A stretch of DNA of 64,000 nt, taken from the NCBI RefSeq assembly GCF_963678635.1, contig NC_087069.1:23098360-23162359 (forward strand), in the 5' to 3' direction. How positions within the stretch are numbered: position 1 is the stretch's first letter; the number at the start of each line of letters is the position of its first letter. Source of the stretch: Symsagittifera roscoffensis (Eukaryota > Xenacoelomorpha > Acoela > Convolutidae). The position numbers and the translations under genes are program-made. Shown one piece after another: positions 11,977 to 23,165 of the stretch. The notes under the pieces were generated by a model, which worked only from the letters and a program-made list of their open reading frames with translations, was not told the origin of the DNA and ran no database searches.

Positions 11977-12208
11977 GTTCTTAATAAAAAAAACGTTGAA
12001 TTGTCAAAATATCAACAATTAACTTTTGTATGAACAACTTTGAGATTGCTCTATGGGATGGAAATTACAGATCGTCGCAAAAAATGACTCAAACTAAAAC
12101 TACGCTTTAACTATCTAATAACAAAATTCATCAAAATTGAATCACATGTTTATTAGCCCTCCTAGATACAACAAAAAAGCAGCTTACAATTAACCATCGA
12201 ATCTTTAT

Positions 12209-12711
12209 TGTTCAGACTTTCGATACGAAAGTAACGGAATATTTGTGCTCGGGGTGGGTTTTTTTCTTCAGACAAATTTCGACTTCTTAACTAGGAATTT
12301 TTTTTATCATTCGAAAGCTATTGTTATCCTGAGCTCATATTTGAAAAGATTTTTTACCTGTGATCATTGTTGAAAAGTAATGGGGGTTTAATGGTTGTCA
12401 TTTTGGCCAATTTGGGACAATTATCGCGCAATATATTTTGCGCTATTAACCCGTAAGCGGAGAGTGAATCCGTCTTAAAATCGTTCCCAATTGGTTGAAA
12501 GAAGCTTAATTGCCATAATTAATTTGTTACAAGGAGCGAAATTTATCTTTTTGTACTTAATGTGGCGTGTGGGGATTAATGTTTAAATTCGATATCTCTG
12601 AAAATTTTCATTAAAAATTTCAAATTTTAGAATTTTTTTTCATTTATTTTATTATATTTATTTTTTTGATGTTATTACTGCTCCATAAAACCTTAAAAGG
12701 CAGTCGGAACA
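12209..12711. mobile_element. MITE family A, copy 1
   Basis: Begins TGTTCAGACTTTCGATACG and ends AGTCGGAACA, an imperfect terminal inverted repeat of about 10 bp. The body shares long blocks with 14138-14880 and 14898-15343 (for example 'aagtaacggaatatttgtgc', 'ttgaaagaagctta', 'ctgctccataa'). No open frame of note. Confidence 0.8.
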
Positions 12712-13082
12712 TTCAGGACTTCGCCTTAATACGAGCAGTCTTGTTGTCTTAATGATTGCGAAACCAAACAATTGAGGCTATTTGCTTTCAAGTTTCCCAG
12801 TCGACCCCTTCCCCAAACAGATCTCGATTGAATAACATTAACAAAAAGTGTCAAGATAAAAGCACCAGTCAAAACCTGAAAAGAGGCAGCTCTGATAGAA
12901 GAAAAACGAATAGAACTTTTGCAAACATTCTTGTCGTTCGAAAAGCTGCTGACTTTTACGCAGATATCTTTGCGAGGAAAAATTTTCTGTAAAATTCTTC
13001 TTTGTTGAGTAAAAAAACGCGAAAGTTCTTTCAGAAGTTGGACAAAAGTTCAGAGGATACTTCACAACGTGTGTCTTAAGTT

Positions 13083-13730
13083 CCTACCCGCACCGAGCGC
13101 CCATATATCATAATCGATTTTAATGTCATTATATGGTCAGCATCTATAAAATGGATTATAATCCCAATGTTTTTAGGCCAATAAAATCCATTATAATAGA
13201 TTATTATCGACTAAAATGGAATTTTTTGGGGGATTATTCATGAGTTTTACAATTTTTTTGTTCAAAATTATCTCTTTTTCTGTTTAGTGCAGTTGCTACG
13301 CATTGCATTTCATAAAATGTTATATTTCGAAACAAAACTTATATTTCTTTGTCTCTACTTCTTCAATTCATCGCAGTTTAACGCTTCATTTTACTGCTTT
13401 TTCTTACCACAACGGCCCACCCCAGTTTAAACCATATATTTTGCACCATACAAAAACATGGCATACATTTCGCAAATTTCTCGCATCAAATTTAGTTTTA
13501 AAAATGAAATGTATTATAATCAATTATAGTTGAATATTATGGAGTTTATTTCAAAAACAATGGATTATAATGGATTTTTTTTTTCAAAAATAATCGATTA
13601 TAATGGCAGTATAATCAATTTTTTGGTCTAAATTTTACATCTGTAATGGATTATAATGGATTATTTCTGTCTCGGTAACCCATTACAATTGATTAGAGTC
13701 CATGGGCGCTCGGCGCTCGGAGCGCGTAGG
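13083..13730. mobile_element. MITE family C with GC-rich ends and palindromic AT core
   Basis: Left end CCTACCCGCACCGAGCGCCCAT matches the reverse complement of the right end (CCTACGCGCTCCGAGCGCC..., with the GAGCGCC block doubled on the right). The interior is full of short self-complementary words built on 'ggattataatcc' and 'ccattataat'. Such a GC-rich cap on an AT palindromic core suggests a fold-back DNA transposon derivative. No clear target-site duplication seen. Confidence 0.7.
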
Positions 13731-14137
13731 TATGTGCGCAACAGTTTAGGAGAATCGACCAAGTAGTCCTGCAAAACGATTCATTTCATTACCAAATTTG
13801 CCAGTGCGTATTTTGACAGACCATTCATTCATGTTTCATATAATTTGTGCTAATTGTAACTGCAAAAATTGAAAAGTTGTTTTGATGGCATCGCTTGCGC
13901 TTTGAGTCTGGGATTGCTGGTGTTCGATTGCAGCAGTATGGAGTCGTCAAAACTTGTGAAATCTTAAATTGGGAACTCACTCCGATTTATAACACGTCCA
14001 ATGTTTGCAGGGTATAAAAAAACTAGTACACCATGTGGTTCGAAACATTTCTGCTGCAAAACGTGTTCACTGTAACCATCCGTTGCGCATCTTCAAGAGC
14101 AATGTTTTGTTGTGAATTTTGCTCTATCTGGAATTTT

Positions 14138-14880
14138 TATTCCGACTTTCGATGCGAAAGTAACGGAATATTTGTGCTCGGGGTGGGTTTTTTTCTTTTC
14201 TTCTTCAGACAAATTTCGACTTTTTAACTAGCCATTTTGACGGAATTTTTTAAAATATCATTTGAAAGCTATTGTTGTCCTGAGCTTGAATTTGGAAAAA
14301 TATTTCACCTGTGAGCATTTTTTGTAAAGTAATGAGGGTTTGAAAATTGCCATTTTGGCCATTTTGACCAACTTGGGACCAATTTGACCAGCTACAATTA
14401 ACGCGCGATATAATTCGCGCTATTAACGCTTTAGCTGAGTTTTAATCCGTCTTAGAAATCGTTCCAAACTGGTTGAAAGAAGCTTATTTGCCATAATTGA
14501 TTTGTTACAAGGAGCAAATTCTATTGTTTTGTACTTTATATGGCGTGTGGGGGATGATTTTCATAGAAAAGTTTTCAAATTTCAGAAAAAAATTCATTAC
14601 GAGGCGAAACTGCGCATTTTGTGCGCTGTAAACGGATTCCACAATAAGGGCACTGCCTGTGTTCTTCTTTTGTTCTTTCATTTACTTTGATCGTTTAGAC
14701 AAAATTTTAACATGTTTAAAGACTTGTCTCTGGAATCCAGGAAGATACAGACACAAAATTGTGCGCCCATCCAGTGCACAGTTTGGCCTCGTAATGTTTT
14801 TCATTTTATTTTATTTCATCTAATTTTTTATGTTGTTTATGTTTTTACTGCTCCATAAGCGTTAAAAGGCAGTCGGACAA
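14138..14880. mobile_element. MITE family A, copy 2, carrying a nested MITE
   Basis: Starts at TTCCGACTTTCGATGCG and ends CAGTCGGACAA. Collinear with copies 1 and 3 except for a 202-bp family B MITE inserted at 14595-14796. Confidence 0.75.
14595..14796. mobile_element. MITE family B, complete nested copy
   Basis: Terminal inverted repeats of 22 bp: left CATTACGAGGCGAAACTGCG..., right the reverse complement with two mismatches. Total 202 bp, inserted inside MITE family A copy 2. The internal sequence matches the diverged copy at 1014-1170. The nesting shows that family B moved after family A. Confidence 0.85.
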
Positions 14881-14897
14881 AATTTTATTAGTTTTTG

Positions 14898-15343
14898 TTC
14901 CGACTATCGATACGAAAGTAACGGAATATTTGTGCTCGGGATGGGTTTTTTTTTCTTCAGACAAATTTCGACTTTTTAACTAGCAATTTTGACGAATTTT
15001 TTTTATACCATTCGAAAGGTATTGTTGTCCTGAGCTCAAATTTGAAAAGATATTTCACCTGTGATCTTTTTTCGTAAAGTTATGGGGGTTTAAAAAGTGC
15101 CATTTTGGCCAATTTGGGACAATTAACGCGGGATATATTTCGCGCAATTAACGCGTAAGCGAAGAGTTAATCCGCCTTAGAAATTGTTCCAAATTGGTTG
15201 AAAGAAGCTTGATCACCATAATTGATTTGTTACAAGGAGCAAAATCTTTTCTTTTGTACTTTATATGGCGTGTGGGGGGATAATTTTCATATTAATTTTT
15301 TTTGTTATTACTGCTCCATAAACCTTAAAATGCAGTCGGAACA
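14898..15343. mobile_element. MITE family A, copy 3
   Basis: Starts TGTTCCGACT and ends AGTCGGAACA, a perfect 10-bp terminal inverted repeat. It begins 17 bp after the end of copy 2, in the same orientation. Body collinear with copies 1 and 2. Confidence 0.85.
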
Positions 15344-15477
15344 TTCAGGGCTTCGACCTGATACGAGCAGTCTTGTATTATTTTAAATTTTATTCACACA
15401 AAATTTCGATGTTCATTAAATTTTCACTGCATTTTGAACTAATCAAGCTTGTTTAGATATAAACTAACCTAACATAT

Positions 15478-15567
15478 ACTGCTCTCTCTGCAATTGCAGC
15501 TTTTGTTTCACTCAATTTTGTTTCACTTCAAACTTTTCTAAAATTTCCCCTTTATCCGGTTTTTTTA
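15478..15567. repeat. 90-bp exact direct repeat, right copy
   Basis: Identical to 11887-11976 (offset 3591 bp). On the minus strand it follows directly the integrase core at 15568-15900, so this copy is the one still joined to the 5' half of the gene. Confidence 0.95.
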
Positions 15568-15900
15568 TATCAACCCAAAATCTTCAGGATTATTTTTTCG
15601 AGAAATCAATTTTTTTGAAAGCCTGTAAAATGTCGTTGACAAATTTTGTTTTCATTGTTTGAACTTGGAAAAATCTAGGAAAATTATCTACAGCAATTAT
15701 CAAAAGCTTGACTTCAATGATTTGACTAATTAACTTATCTAAAAAAGCCAAGTTCATGAACCAGATTTCCTTGATATACTTCGAATAAGCTTGAAGTCTT
15801 CGGAAACGCCTGATTAAGGTTGCAAGTTTTGTAATGGACGTCTTGGTTTGTAAGAATTATTTTATCTTCTTTTTTGAAAAACCGCTTGCTTTACTCAAAA
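15478..15900 (-). pseudogene. Maverick integrase, 5' part (catalytic core)
   Basis: The minus frame reads IWFMNLAFLDKLISQ, then LLIIAVDNFPRFFQVQTMKTKF and LQAFKKI, and enters the 90-bp repeat with KPDKGEIL. This is the rve-type core of Maverick integrases. The first catalytic Asp, expected just before LA, reads Asn (MNLAF). The second (PDKG) is present. A frameshift inside the 90-bp repeat is shared by both repeat copies, so it predates the duplication. Weaker coding-like sequence upstream to about 16260 may be the N-terminal region. The rest of the gene resumes at 11976. Confidence 0.75.
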
Positions 15901-15999
15901 TGTGAAGAGATCCGTACGCATCTCTACCCCTATAATATAATCTGTTAAGTCCTGAATTTTCAGGTTTTGAAGGGATCAATAATCCTCTGTCTTTAGTTC

Positions 16000-17585
16000 T
16001 TCATTTTTGTTCTGGCATTCTTTTTGATAACAAACTTAAGTGGAGTTTGAGTTGCTTCCAATATGGTAAAGTTAATGTCTGAAAAATCGTATTTTTTGCT
16101 TTAGTGCACACACAAGTTCTACAATGGATTCCTTCGTATCTCGATTATCTAATATCATGTTGTCTGGTTGACTCAGTTTAATTCTTGAAGAAATCAAAAT
16201 TAAATTGAAAATTTGCTTGTTTTTACTTGTTTTCAACCTCGCATTTACCGCACTGTAAAAAAAATGAAAAAATTTTGAGACAATTTCTTCTTTTTTTGCA
16301 TTTGTTTCATTTTTTTCTTGAAACTAAACTTTGTGATTGATAAACTGAGTATTGAATTAAAACAAACTTTTCCATACTATGGCTATTTTTTAATGACAAA
16401 AAGGTCATGATAGATATCACTTGTTACCCTTTGGTTGTACTTCAAATTGTTCTTCTTTTAAGTAAAGGCGTTCTTTTTTGTATTAGTTCTGAATTTCTTT
16501 AACGATATTTTACTACGTCTTCTTTCCGAAGGCCTTGATGCTGTATTTTTAATAGTTTGACTAAGCACTCGCTCAAAAACTGAATGAAATTTTTTGGACA
16601 ATTGAGAACGAACTGTTTTCGAAGTCTTAGGGCAAAATTTTGAAATATTAGGAGATTAGAGACATATTGTTTACTCATCGTGTGACATTCGACCAGAATG
16701 CACGAAAATGAAATTTCGAATTCGTGGCCGCTGACCTGGACGATTAACGATTTTAGCAGATTAGCGACGTTATTTGAGCGATTAGACGAATCTTGAAGGT
16801 CAGAATGTTCTGTAAATTTTAATTTTCAAAAATTCGAATTGTGACGTCAAATTTCTGAGAAATGATTGAAACGGCCATTTTGGAGAAAAACGAGAAGAGA
16901 ACAGACCAAAAATAGTTGCAGTAGAAACAACTACGAAAGAAATATTGACAGATAACTGGAAATTGTCAGAAACCGCTCCGAGTTGTAACGATTCTGTCGC
17001 TACAATCGTTACAGAGCAATTCACGCGAACGGGGAAAGGTATTGGGACAGCGTGTCTAGCCTTCCGGAAGGAAAAAAGAGCGTTATTTCCCCGGATTCCA
17101 GAATCCGGAGGGGTCTCGGGCAGAGAACTCAAACTGCTTTATATAAGCTTTTAGCTTCCTGGATATGTTCTGAATTGAATTTAATTAACATCCAGATTCA
17201 TTTTCAGATAATGAGAAGCTAGGAGTTGAGGAAAAGGGTTGATCCATCTTCGATGGAGATGATGATTTTTATCTACTGAAGAAAAACAATAGTAGTATAA
17301 TAAATAGTAGCAGCCCTGTTTTTAGGAGTGACCTCGTGGTCTGGGGATACTGAGACCCAGCCATGAGCTCACTATTGTTGTATATATTTAAGTTAACTTG
17401 ACTGTTTTGACGAAGCCAGAAGCAGTAACGTTTTTGTCGACCCGATGTAAGAAAGACCACCAAAAGAACTGGCTTTGGCAGAGACGGTGAAAAGCATGTA
17501 GAGCTGTGTTTAGACGCTAGCCAGTCGTTTTAGAACCTAGCTTTATTTTCCGTCGATACGTACTTCAGGGCAAAGGTTACATCGT
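16000..17585. other. Region between integrase and ATPase remnants, with a GC-richer hairpin segment
   Basis: No gene recognised. Around 17030-17400 the sequence is less AT-rich and contains the near-perfect palindrome CCGGATTCCAGAATCCGG (17092-17109), the self-complementary 'ccttccggaagg', a TATA-like 'tttatataagc' (about 17140), and a stem 'ctggg...cccag' near 17340-17360. It could be an old promoter or structured transcript; nothing decides this. Confidence 0.35.
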
Positions 17586-18086
17586 TTAAAAAATTTGTGT
17601 GTATTCCAGCTTGTAGGTAAAAATTGTTGGAACTGATTCACTATTAGAGCAATACCTAATTGAATCAACTCTTTTTGGGGTTAAATCAATAAACAAATGA
17701 CCATAATGAACGGATGTTGCAATTTGATTCCAATCCTTCGATTGAGATCGTAGACCTAGTTGTTGACCTATAGTGTTGATTTTTCAAACATCTCTCGGTG
17801 ACTTGAACAAGACTAGGTGGGTATGTTGTAACTCTACACCTCTTCCATTTTGCATTGACGAAACAAATTGTGTTCGAAGTATGTTGTATTCAGACATCTG
17901 TGTCTTCCGGCAGTGGCAATTTTCAATAACAGTTGCAATTTGAAAATTCTTCACAATAATCAGCAAATAAAAGCAGATACTCAATTCCGTTATTCGAAAA
18001 TTTTTGATCGTGATAAACACTACTCCTTGGACAACTTTTAGGTGTCTTCTCAGCATTTGATTATAAAAAGTTGATATTGTTAACAA
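17586..18086 (-). pseudogene. Maverick FtsK/HerA-type DNA-packaging ATPase, C-terminal part
   Basis: On the minus strand the frame reads VELQHTHLVLFKSPRDV, an in-frame TGA, then INTIGQQLGL, YGHLFIDLTPK and RYCSNS, ending in TAA at 17586-17588. The FKSPRD block followed by ..QQLGL and PYGHL.ID..P is the C-terminal end of A32-like packaging ATPases of Maverick/Polinton elements and related large DNA viruses. The Walker A part would lie above 18086; coding-like patches there up to about 18480 are too broken to assign. Same strand as integrase and penton-like genes. Confidence 0.65.
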
Positions 18087-18539
18087 AAATAAAAAAATTT
18101 GTCGATTTTTGATTGAAAAGTACCAATTTTCAGCGAATCAAAAATAAAATGAGGTTTTTCAGATCCACTTGGTCCAGCAGGGAGAATAATGATTCGTTCT
18201 TTGGTAGTTATTTTTTATTCAAAGCTTTGGAGAATATAGAATATAACCGACTGTACTTGATAAAATTGCCACCCACACTATCTTTTCTTCAAAAATTGTG
18301 AATAACATTATTCGAACGATTGCACATACTAGCATCAAATCTATAACAAAAAAAGGCGACAGAAAAATTAAAAGAGATCTATTACATGTACGTCCAAAGA
18401 ACTTCCTTGATTTTTGTTCAAGATTTATTTTCTCAAATCAATTTTTCCCACTTTTACAGGCTTGTAACATTGACCGACCATCTTAACTCTAGAAAGAAAA
18501 AGTTGACAATGAAAATTAAATAAAGGTTCAAAAAATCTA

Positions 18540-18920
18540 GAATTATTCTTCAATATAGGTACGTTCATTTTCTACAGCGCATTTGTCAATAATGTTACAA
18601 AACTTTTGAATGTCTCCATATAACCTAGTAATGAGGGATGTATACCGAGTAGTTTATCATATTCTTCTCTTTGTAGTTGTAGAGATTAATTAGTTTTCCA
18701 TTGATTTTCATTTCTACGATATTCTGTAGGTTCTGTTTTCTTGGCATCGGTTTGTTCTCTTTTGTAATTTTTTCCTCTACCTTTATGCAGAGTCCACTCA
18801 AAATGGGTTAATTGTAATGCTATGTCCAAAATCTGCATTTTGCAATTCTATAACAGTTAGCGAACTTTTTTGGGACTTTTCTTTTAGAGCAATATGAAAA
18901 AACCTCAATTTAGCGTGAAG
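18540..18920 (-). pseudogene. Gene X copy 1, downstream portion
   Basis: Matches, with many substitutions, 21690-22020 (shared blocks such as 'ttttctac..cg.atttgtcaataat', 'tttctacgatattct' and 'ttttgtaattttttc'). In the better copy the minus strand has an 70-codon frame (21816-22025) with KVPDKISNRYRIAKI and RRLTIIPY. Function unknown. It seems to be the 3' part of the gene labelled X here. Confidence 0.45.
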
Positions 18921-19046
18921 TTGTAAGATTAAATTTCTTGAAAAACCAACTTTTTAACTAATAATGTTTAGCTCGAATACTAATTATAAATGATTATAGA
19001 GGAAAACTAATTAAATTACAAGACAATAAAACAAAAACAACGCAAT

Positions 19047-20744
19047 TTATTGCACTTTACCTTTCTCAACAAACGTACCGTCTCCAAAAATTTGGAATAG
19101 TCCTTTCAACTCGCTCAAAGCATAGTTCACATAGACAACTTGTTTCATTGCTTCATTCTCTTTTGCTTTGGAGAGTCGAATCTGCGTGAAGGTAGGCTTG
19201 TTAACTTTGCATTTCTTGATCGTGGCACAAACTTGTCTTCTATTGTAAGTTGCTATGTCATACACTTTGTTGCAGTTTGCAAGCTCCTGATCCATAGTTG
19301 ACTCTTCGTCCATTTCTTTCAAACTTATCTCCGGGTCTAAAAGAATACAGGTACACAGAAATAAACAGAAATATGCGTGAAGGGAGGTTTGTTAACTTTG
19401 TACTTCTTGATCGTGGCACAAAATTGTCTTCTTTTGTAAGTTGCTATGTCATACACTTTGTTGCTGTTTGCAAGCTCCTGATCCATAGTTGACTCTTCGT
19501 CCATTTCTTTCAAACTTATGTCCGGGTCTAAAACAAAACAGGTACACAGAAACAAACAAGAATATGCGTGAAGGGAGGCTTGTTAACTTTGTACTTCTTG
19601 ATCGTGGCGCAAACTTGTCTTCTATTGTAAGTTGCTATGTCATACGATTTCTTGCAGTTTGCAAGCTCCTGATCCATTATTGACTCTTCGTCCATTTCTT
19701 TAAAACTTATCTCAGGGTCTAAAACAATACAGGTACACAGAAATAAACAGAAAAATGCGTGAAGGGAGGCTTGTTAACTTTGTACTTCTTGATCGTGGCT
19801 TAAACTTGTCTTCTATTGTAAGTTGCTATGTCATACACTTTGTTGCTGTTTGCGAGCTCCTGATCCATAGTTGACTCTTCGTCCATTTCTTTCAAACTTA
19901 TGTCCGGGTCTAAAACAAAACATGTACACAGAAATAAACAGAAATATGCGTGAAGGGAGGCGTGTTAACTTTGTACTTCTTGATCGTGGTGCAAACTTGT
20001 CTTCTATTGTAAGTTGCTATGTCATACACTTATGACATGTAAGTTGCTATGTCATACACTTTGTTGCTGTTTGCGAGCTCCTGATCCATAGTTGACTCTT
20101 CGTCCATTTCTTTCAAACTTTTGTCCGGGTCTAAAACAAAACATGTACACAGAAATAAACAGAAATATGCGTGAAGGGAGGCGTGTTAACTTTGTACTTC
20201 TTGATCGTGGTGCAAACTTGTCTTCTATTGTAAGTTGCTATGTCATACACTTTCTTGCAGTTTGCAAGCTTCTGGTCCATGGTTGACTCTTCGTCCATTT
20301 CTTTCAAACTTATCTCCGGGTCTAAAACAATACAGGTACAAAGAAATAAACAGAAATATGCGTGAAGGGAGGCTCGTTAAATTTGTACTTCTTGATCGTG
20401 GCGCAAACTTGTATTCTATAGTAAGTTGCTATGTCATACTTTTTGTTGCAGTTTGCAAGCTCCTGATCCATAGTTGTTTCTTCGTCAGAAGTGAATTCCA
20501 ATATAGGAACGAGTTCAGGAGTTTCAGCGTCGTGAATAACAGTAATTCTGTTTCCTGCGATTGCGTCTCCTTCTTTTTCACCAAGGTAGACTTGATGTAT
20601 TTTTATTTTATTGAAAAGTTGACACCAGGATTCAAAGTTGTTTTTTTTTCCCCTTGTAGGATTTCTGGGACCAAGTAAATCTCTGTCACTCTGTTTGATC
20701 ATGTTAAATCTAGAAAGAAAAAGATGACAATGACAATCAAGCAA
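19047..20744 (-). pseudogene. Gene X copy 1: unrecognised Maverick-locus gene with an expanded exon
   Basis: The 5' exon (20744-about 20350) reads LLGPRNPTRGK, CQLFNKIK, YLGEKEGD, ELVPILEF.SDEE, then MDQELANCNKKYDIATY. The last exon (to 19047) continues into TQIRLSKAKENEAMKQVVYVNYALSEL. The copy at 21.7-22.65 kb conserves LGP.NPTRGK, YLGEK, LVPI.EF and DEES.MDQELANCNK at protein level despite DNA drift, so this was a real gene. I do not recognise the family with certainty. Its position between ATPase and polymerase, on the same strand as integrase and ATPase, suggests a structural or processing protein of the element. The middle is filled by the 191-bp array. Confidence 0.55.
19180..20500. 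repeat. 191-bp tandem exon-plus-acceptor array, about 7 copies
   Basis: The marker 'ccgggtctaaaa' recurs at 19331, 19522, 19713 (one change), 19904, 20125 and 20316. Spacing is exactly 191 bp except 222 bp at one step, where a 31-bp piece around 'ttatgacatgtaagttgctatg' is doubled. On the minus strand each unit carries a T-rich tract, '...ttgttttag', then a coding stretch ending in MDQELANCNKVYDIATYNRRQ...KPPFTHI. Each unit is therefore a splice-acceptor tail plus an exon. Plus-strand open frames here are antisense shadows. Confidence 0.9.
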
Positions 20745-20759
20745 TTTTTCTAAAAAAAG

Positions 20760-21689
20760 TAGTACAAAAAGATAATAAAAGAATTACAATTCGTTAAAAA
20801 ATTTCAAGTCCCTATTCCGTATGCGAATGGTTTTCATTACGCACAGTGAAAATTTTTTGCATGTCGGAATCGGTAGTTGCTAGACCTTCATTCATATTCG
20901 TCATCTTTGAAAATCAAAAAATGTAGTTTTGGGCCAGCGTAGTCATCCAAATTTAAAATTTTTGTTCCCAAAAATTCTAACAGACTTTTAGGTTTTTCAT
21001 AAGTTTTCGAAAAAAAATTCCGTTTCTGATGCTACAAGCTTTTTCAAAATTTTTTCATGTTCAGTATATTTTCCGTAAACGCTGTTCCAAATGATTCCAT
21101 GAAGATGCTTTGTACACCAAGAAGATTTTATTTGGGTTTGAATAATTTTCTGGGAGAAAGAAAAGATTATCGTACAGTTTGCGTATCCGTATAAACTCCT
21201 AATTCTTTCACAATTTTGTTTTGAAAACTTTCAGTATCGAAAACAAACAGGCTTGTTTTTTTTTAGTTTTTTATTCTGCAGAATGTTGGGTGAAATGATT
21301 AACAATCAAATAATGCATACAAGGACGAAGCAAATATTTGAACAATTAAAATTGAAAATTAATCCAGTCACAGGACCAAGAAAACTTGAACTGGGGAGAC
21401 TAGGCGCAAAGTAACAAAACTCAGGTATTTTTTTGTAGTAGATTTCAAAGATCCAGCAGATTCATGTTGAATTGCATGCAGTGTAAAGATTTTGGAGTTT
21501 GCAAAAAAATAAATACTACCAGGGATTTCCGTAATCAAGCAGACATCCAAAAGTAAAAGTTTGGCCCATTTCTTTCAAACTTATGTCCGGGTCTAAAACA
21601 ATACAGGTACAGGGAAATAACTTTTTTGTATTAGAGAAAAAACCTTGCTTTCTAATCTCAAAAATTCTAAGAATTTCATTCATTTTCTG
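20760..21689 (-). other. Spacer between gene X copies, with one coding-like fragment
   Basis: A minus-strand frame at 21368-21550 reads LITEIPGSIYFFANSKIFTLHAIQHESAGSL, which looks protein-like but is not recognised. At 21570-21620 there is a solitary fragment of the 191-bp unit ('catttctttcaaacttatgtc...gtacag'). The rest is AT-rich and uninformative. Confidence 0.35.
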
Positions 21690-22649
21690 TACGTTCGTTT
21701 TCTACAATGGATTCGTCAATAATCTTACAATTTTTTGGAAGGTCTCTGGATAAACTAGTAGCGAGGGAAGAATTCCGAGCTTTTTTTAATTTTCTTCTCA
21801 TTCTAATTAAAAAGATCAATTATTTTTCCTTTGGTTTCCGTTTCTACGACATTCTATAAATTCTATTTTTTTGGTATTGGATCGGTATCCTACATAATTT
21901 TTTCTTGTATCTTTATATGGAATAATTGTGAGTCTACGTCCATCTTTGGTTATTTTTGCAATTCTATAACGGTTAGAGATTTTGTCTGGGACTTTTCTTT
22001 TAGAGCAATGTAAAAAAAATTCCAAAATTTTGTGAAGTTATATTGTTAAATTTCTTTTAAAATCAGTATTCCAATTCATACAGTGTTTGAGTCAGTTTTT
22101 TGATTTTGTTCAAAGTATACTTTACATAGGCAACTTGTTTTATTGCTTCATTCTATTATCGGCGAAGAGTCGAAACTGAATTTTGGGAGGCTTGTTAACA
22201 TTGTACTTCTTGATCGTGACACAAAACTTGCCTTCGTTTTCTATTGTAAGTTGCTATGTCATACACTTTGTTGCAGTTTGCAAGCTCCTGATCCATAATT
22301 GACTCTTCGTCAGAAAAGAATTCCGATATAGGGACGAGTCTAAGGTTTTTTTTTTCACCGCTGCAATTTCTTCTTTTTTCACCGAGATAGATGTATTGTC
22401 TGTTTTCGAGTTGTTCCAACTCAATTCTCTTGAATAGTTGAAAGCAGGAGCAAAGTAGTTTTCCCCTTGTAGGGTTACTGGGACCAAGCAAATCTCTCGT
22501 TCTTGTTTGGTTTCTGAGAAAACAATATAATTGGGACTAGTGAATTTTCTTGAAATAATATTGAGAAGCAAACTGATCAGATGAGGAGAAATGTGAGAAA
22601 TGATATCGAGATTAATTGAAAAGGGAAGTAGAGAGAATGATTCATTCAA
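21690..22649 (-). pseudogene. Gene X copy 2, single-exon version without the array
   Basis: Minus-strand segments at 22500-22195 read LGPSNPTRGK, C.QLFKRIE, YIYLGEK, LVPISEFFSDEES and MDQELANCNKVYDIATYN; 22025-21816 carries the downstream part. Two overlapping frames alternate, so at least one frameshift is present. There is one copy of the MDQELANC exon, against seven in copy 1, so the single-exon state is probably ancestral. A third partial copy lies at 27341-27560. Confidence 0.5.
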
Positions 22650-22753
22650 TTAACCAAAAAAAATGAACCTGTAAACGTTTCCTAGAGTGGAATTGTGTAG
22701 GTGTTAGTGTTCCGATATAATTCTACAGTTCTCAGCTAAAGTCATTGTTCCAG

Positions 22754-23165
22754 ATGGCTGCTGCAATAGGTCAAGCTCTTCCCAGCTTTCAGTTAGGTAT
22801 TTAGATTATTGTAAAAAATCGCTCTTTATATCTGTTTCCCTTGACTTTTACGAAAAATATAGAGTAACCCATGATTATTGTGTCTCTACCCACATTTTTT
22901 ACTATTAGTTGAAAAATTGTAAGTTACACATACCTCTGATTGATACATTTTTTAATCAAACTTTAAAAAGATTGGATAAATTTTAATTGAACCACCAAAT
23001 TATCAATTGTCTTTATACTCTGTATGAAAACAGATTTTATTCGATTATTATTCCATCAATTGCCGAAGTTTTCAAAAAACTTGATTGCGCTGTTCATCAC
23101 ATTTTGAAAATGAAAGAAGCCGAGAAATTGTCAAGTGAAAAGAGTGTTACGCAAAAAATTTAAAT
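22754..23165 (+). pseudogene. Gene Y, unit A copy (unrecognised small protein)
   Basis: ATG at 22754 gives MAAAIGQALPSFQ. The continuing frame reads DYCKKSLFISVSLDFYEKYRVTHDYC, IPLIDTFFNQTLKRLDKF, ENRFYSIIIPSIAEVFKKLDCAVHHILKMKEAEKL, with in-frame stops. The unit B copy at 27936 keeps MAAAI.QA.P.F and DYCKKSL.ISV in one uninterrupted frame, which confirms the start. Estimated length about 135 residues, helical and without membrane segments. No family recognised. It runs divergently from gene X, about 100-250 bp away. Confidence 0.45.

Noticed and set aside
17240-17290. C/D-box snoRNA candidate (ATGATGA followed by CTGA)
   Set aside because: The boxes are only about a dozen bases apart, with no terminal stem or room for a guide.
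19180-20500. CRISPR-like regular spacing
   Set aside because: The whole 191-bp unit is repeated with no unique spacers, in a eukaryotic context, and codes for an exon.
19298-20678. Repeated plus-strand frames of 64-147 codons (MTLRPFLSNL...)
   Set aside because: They are antisense to the gene X exon copies. Only the minus strand is conserved at protein level with the paralog at 22.2-22.5 kb.
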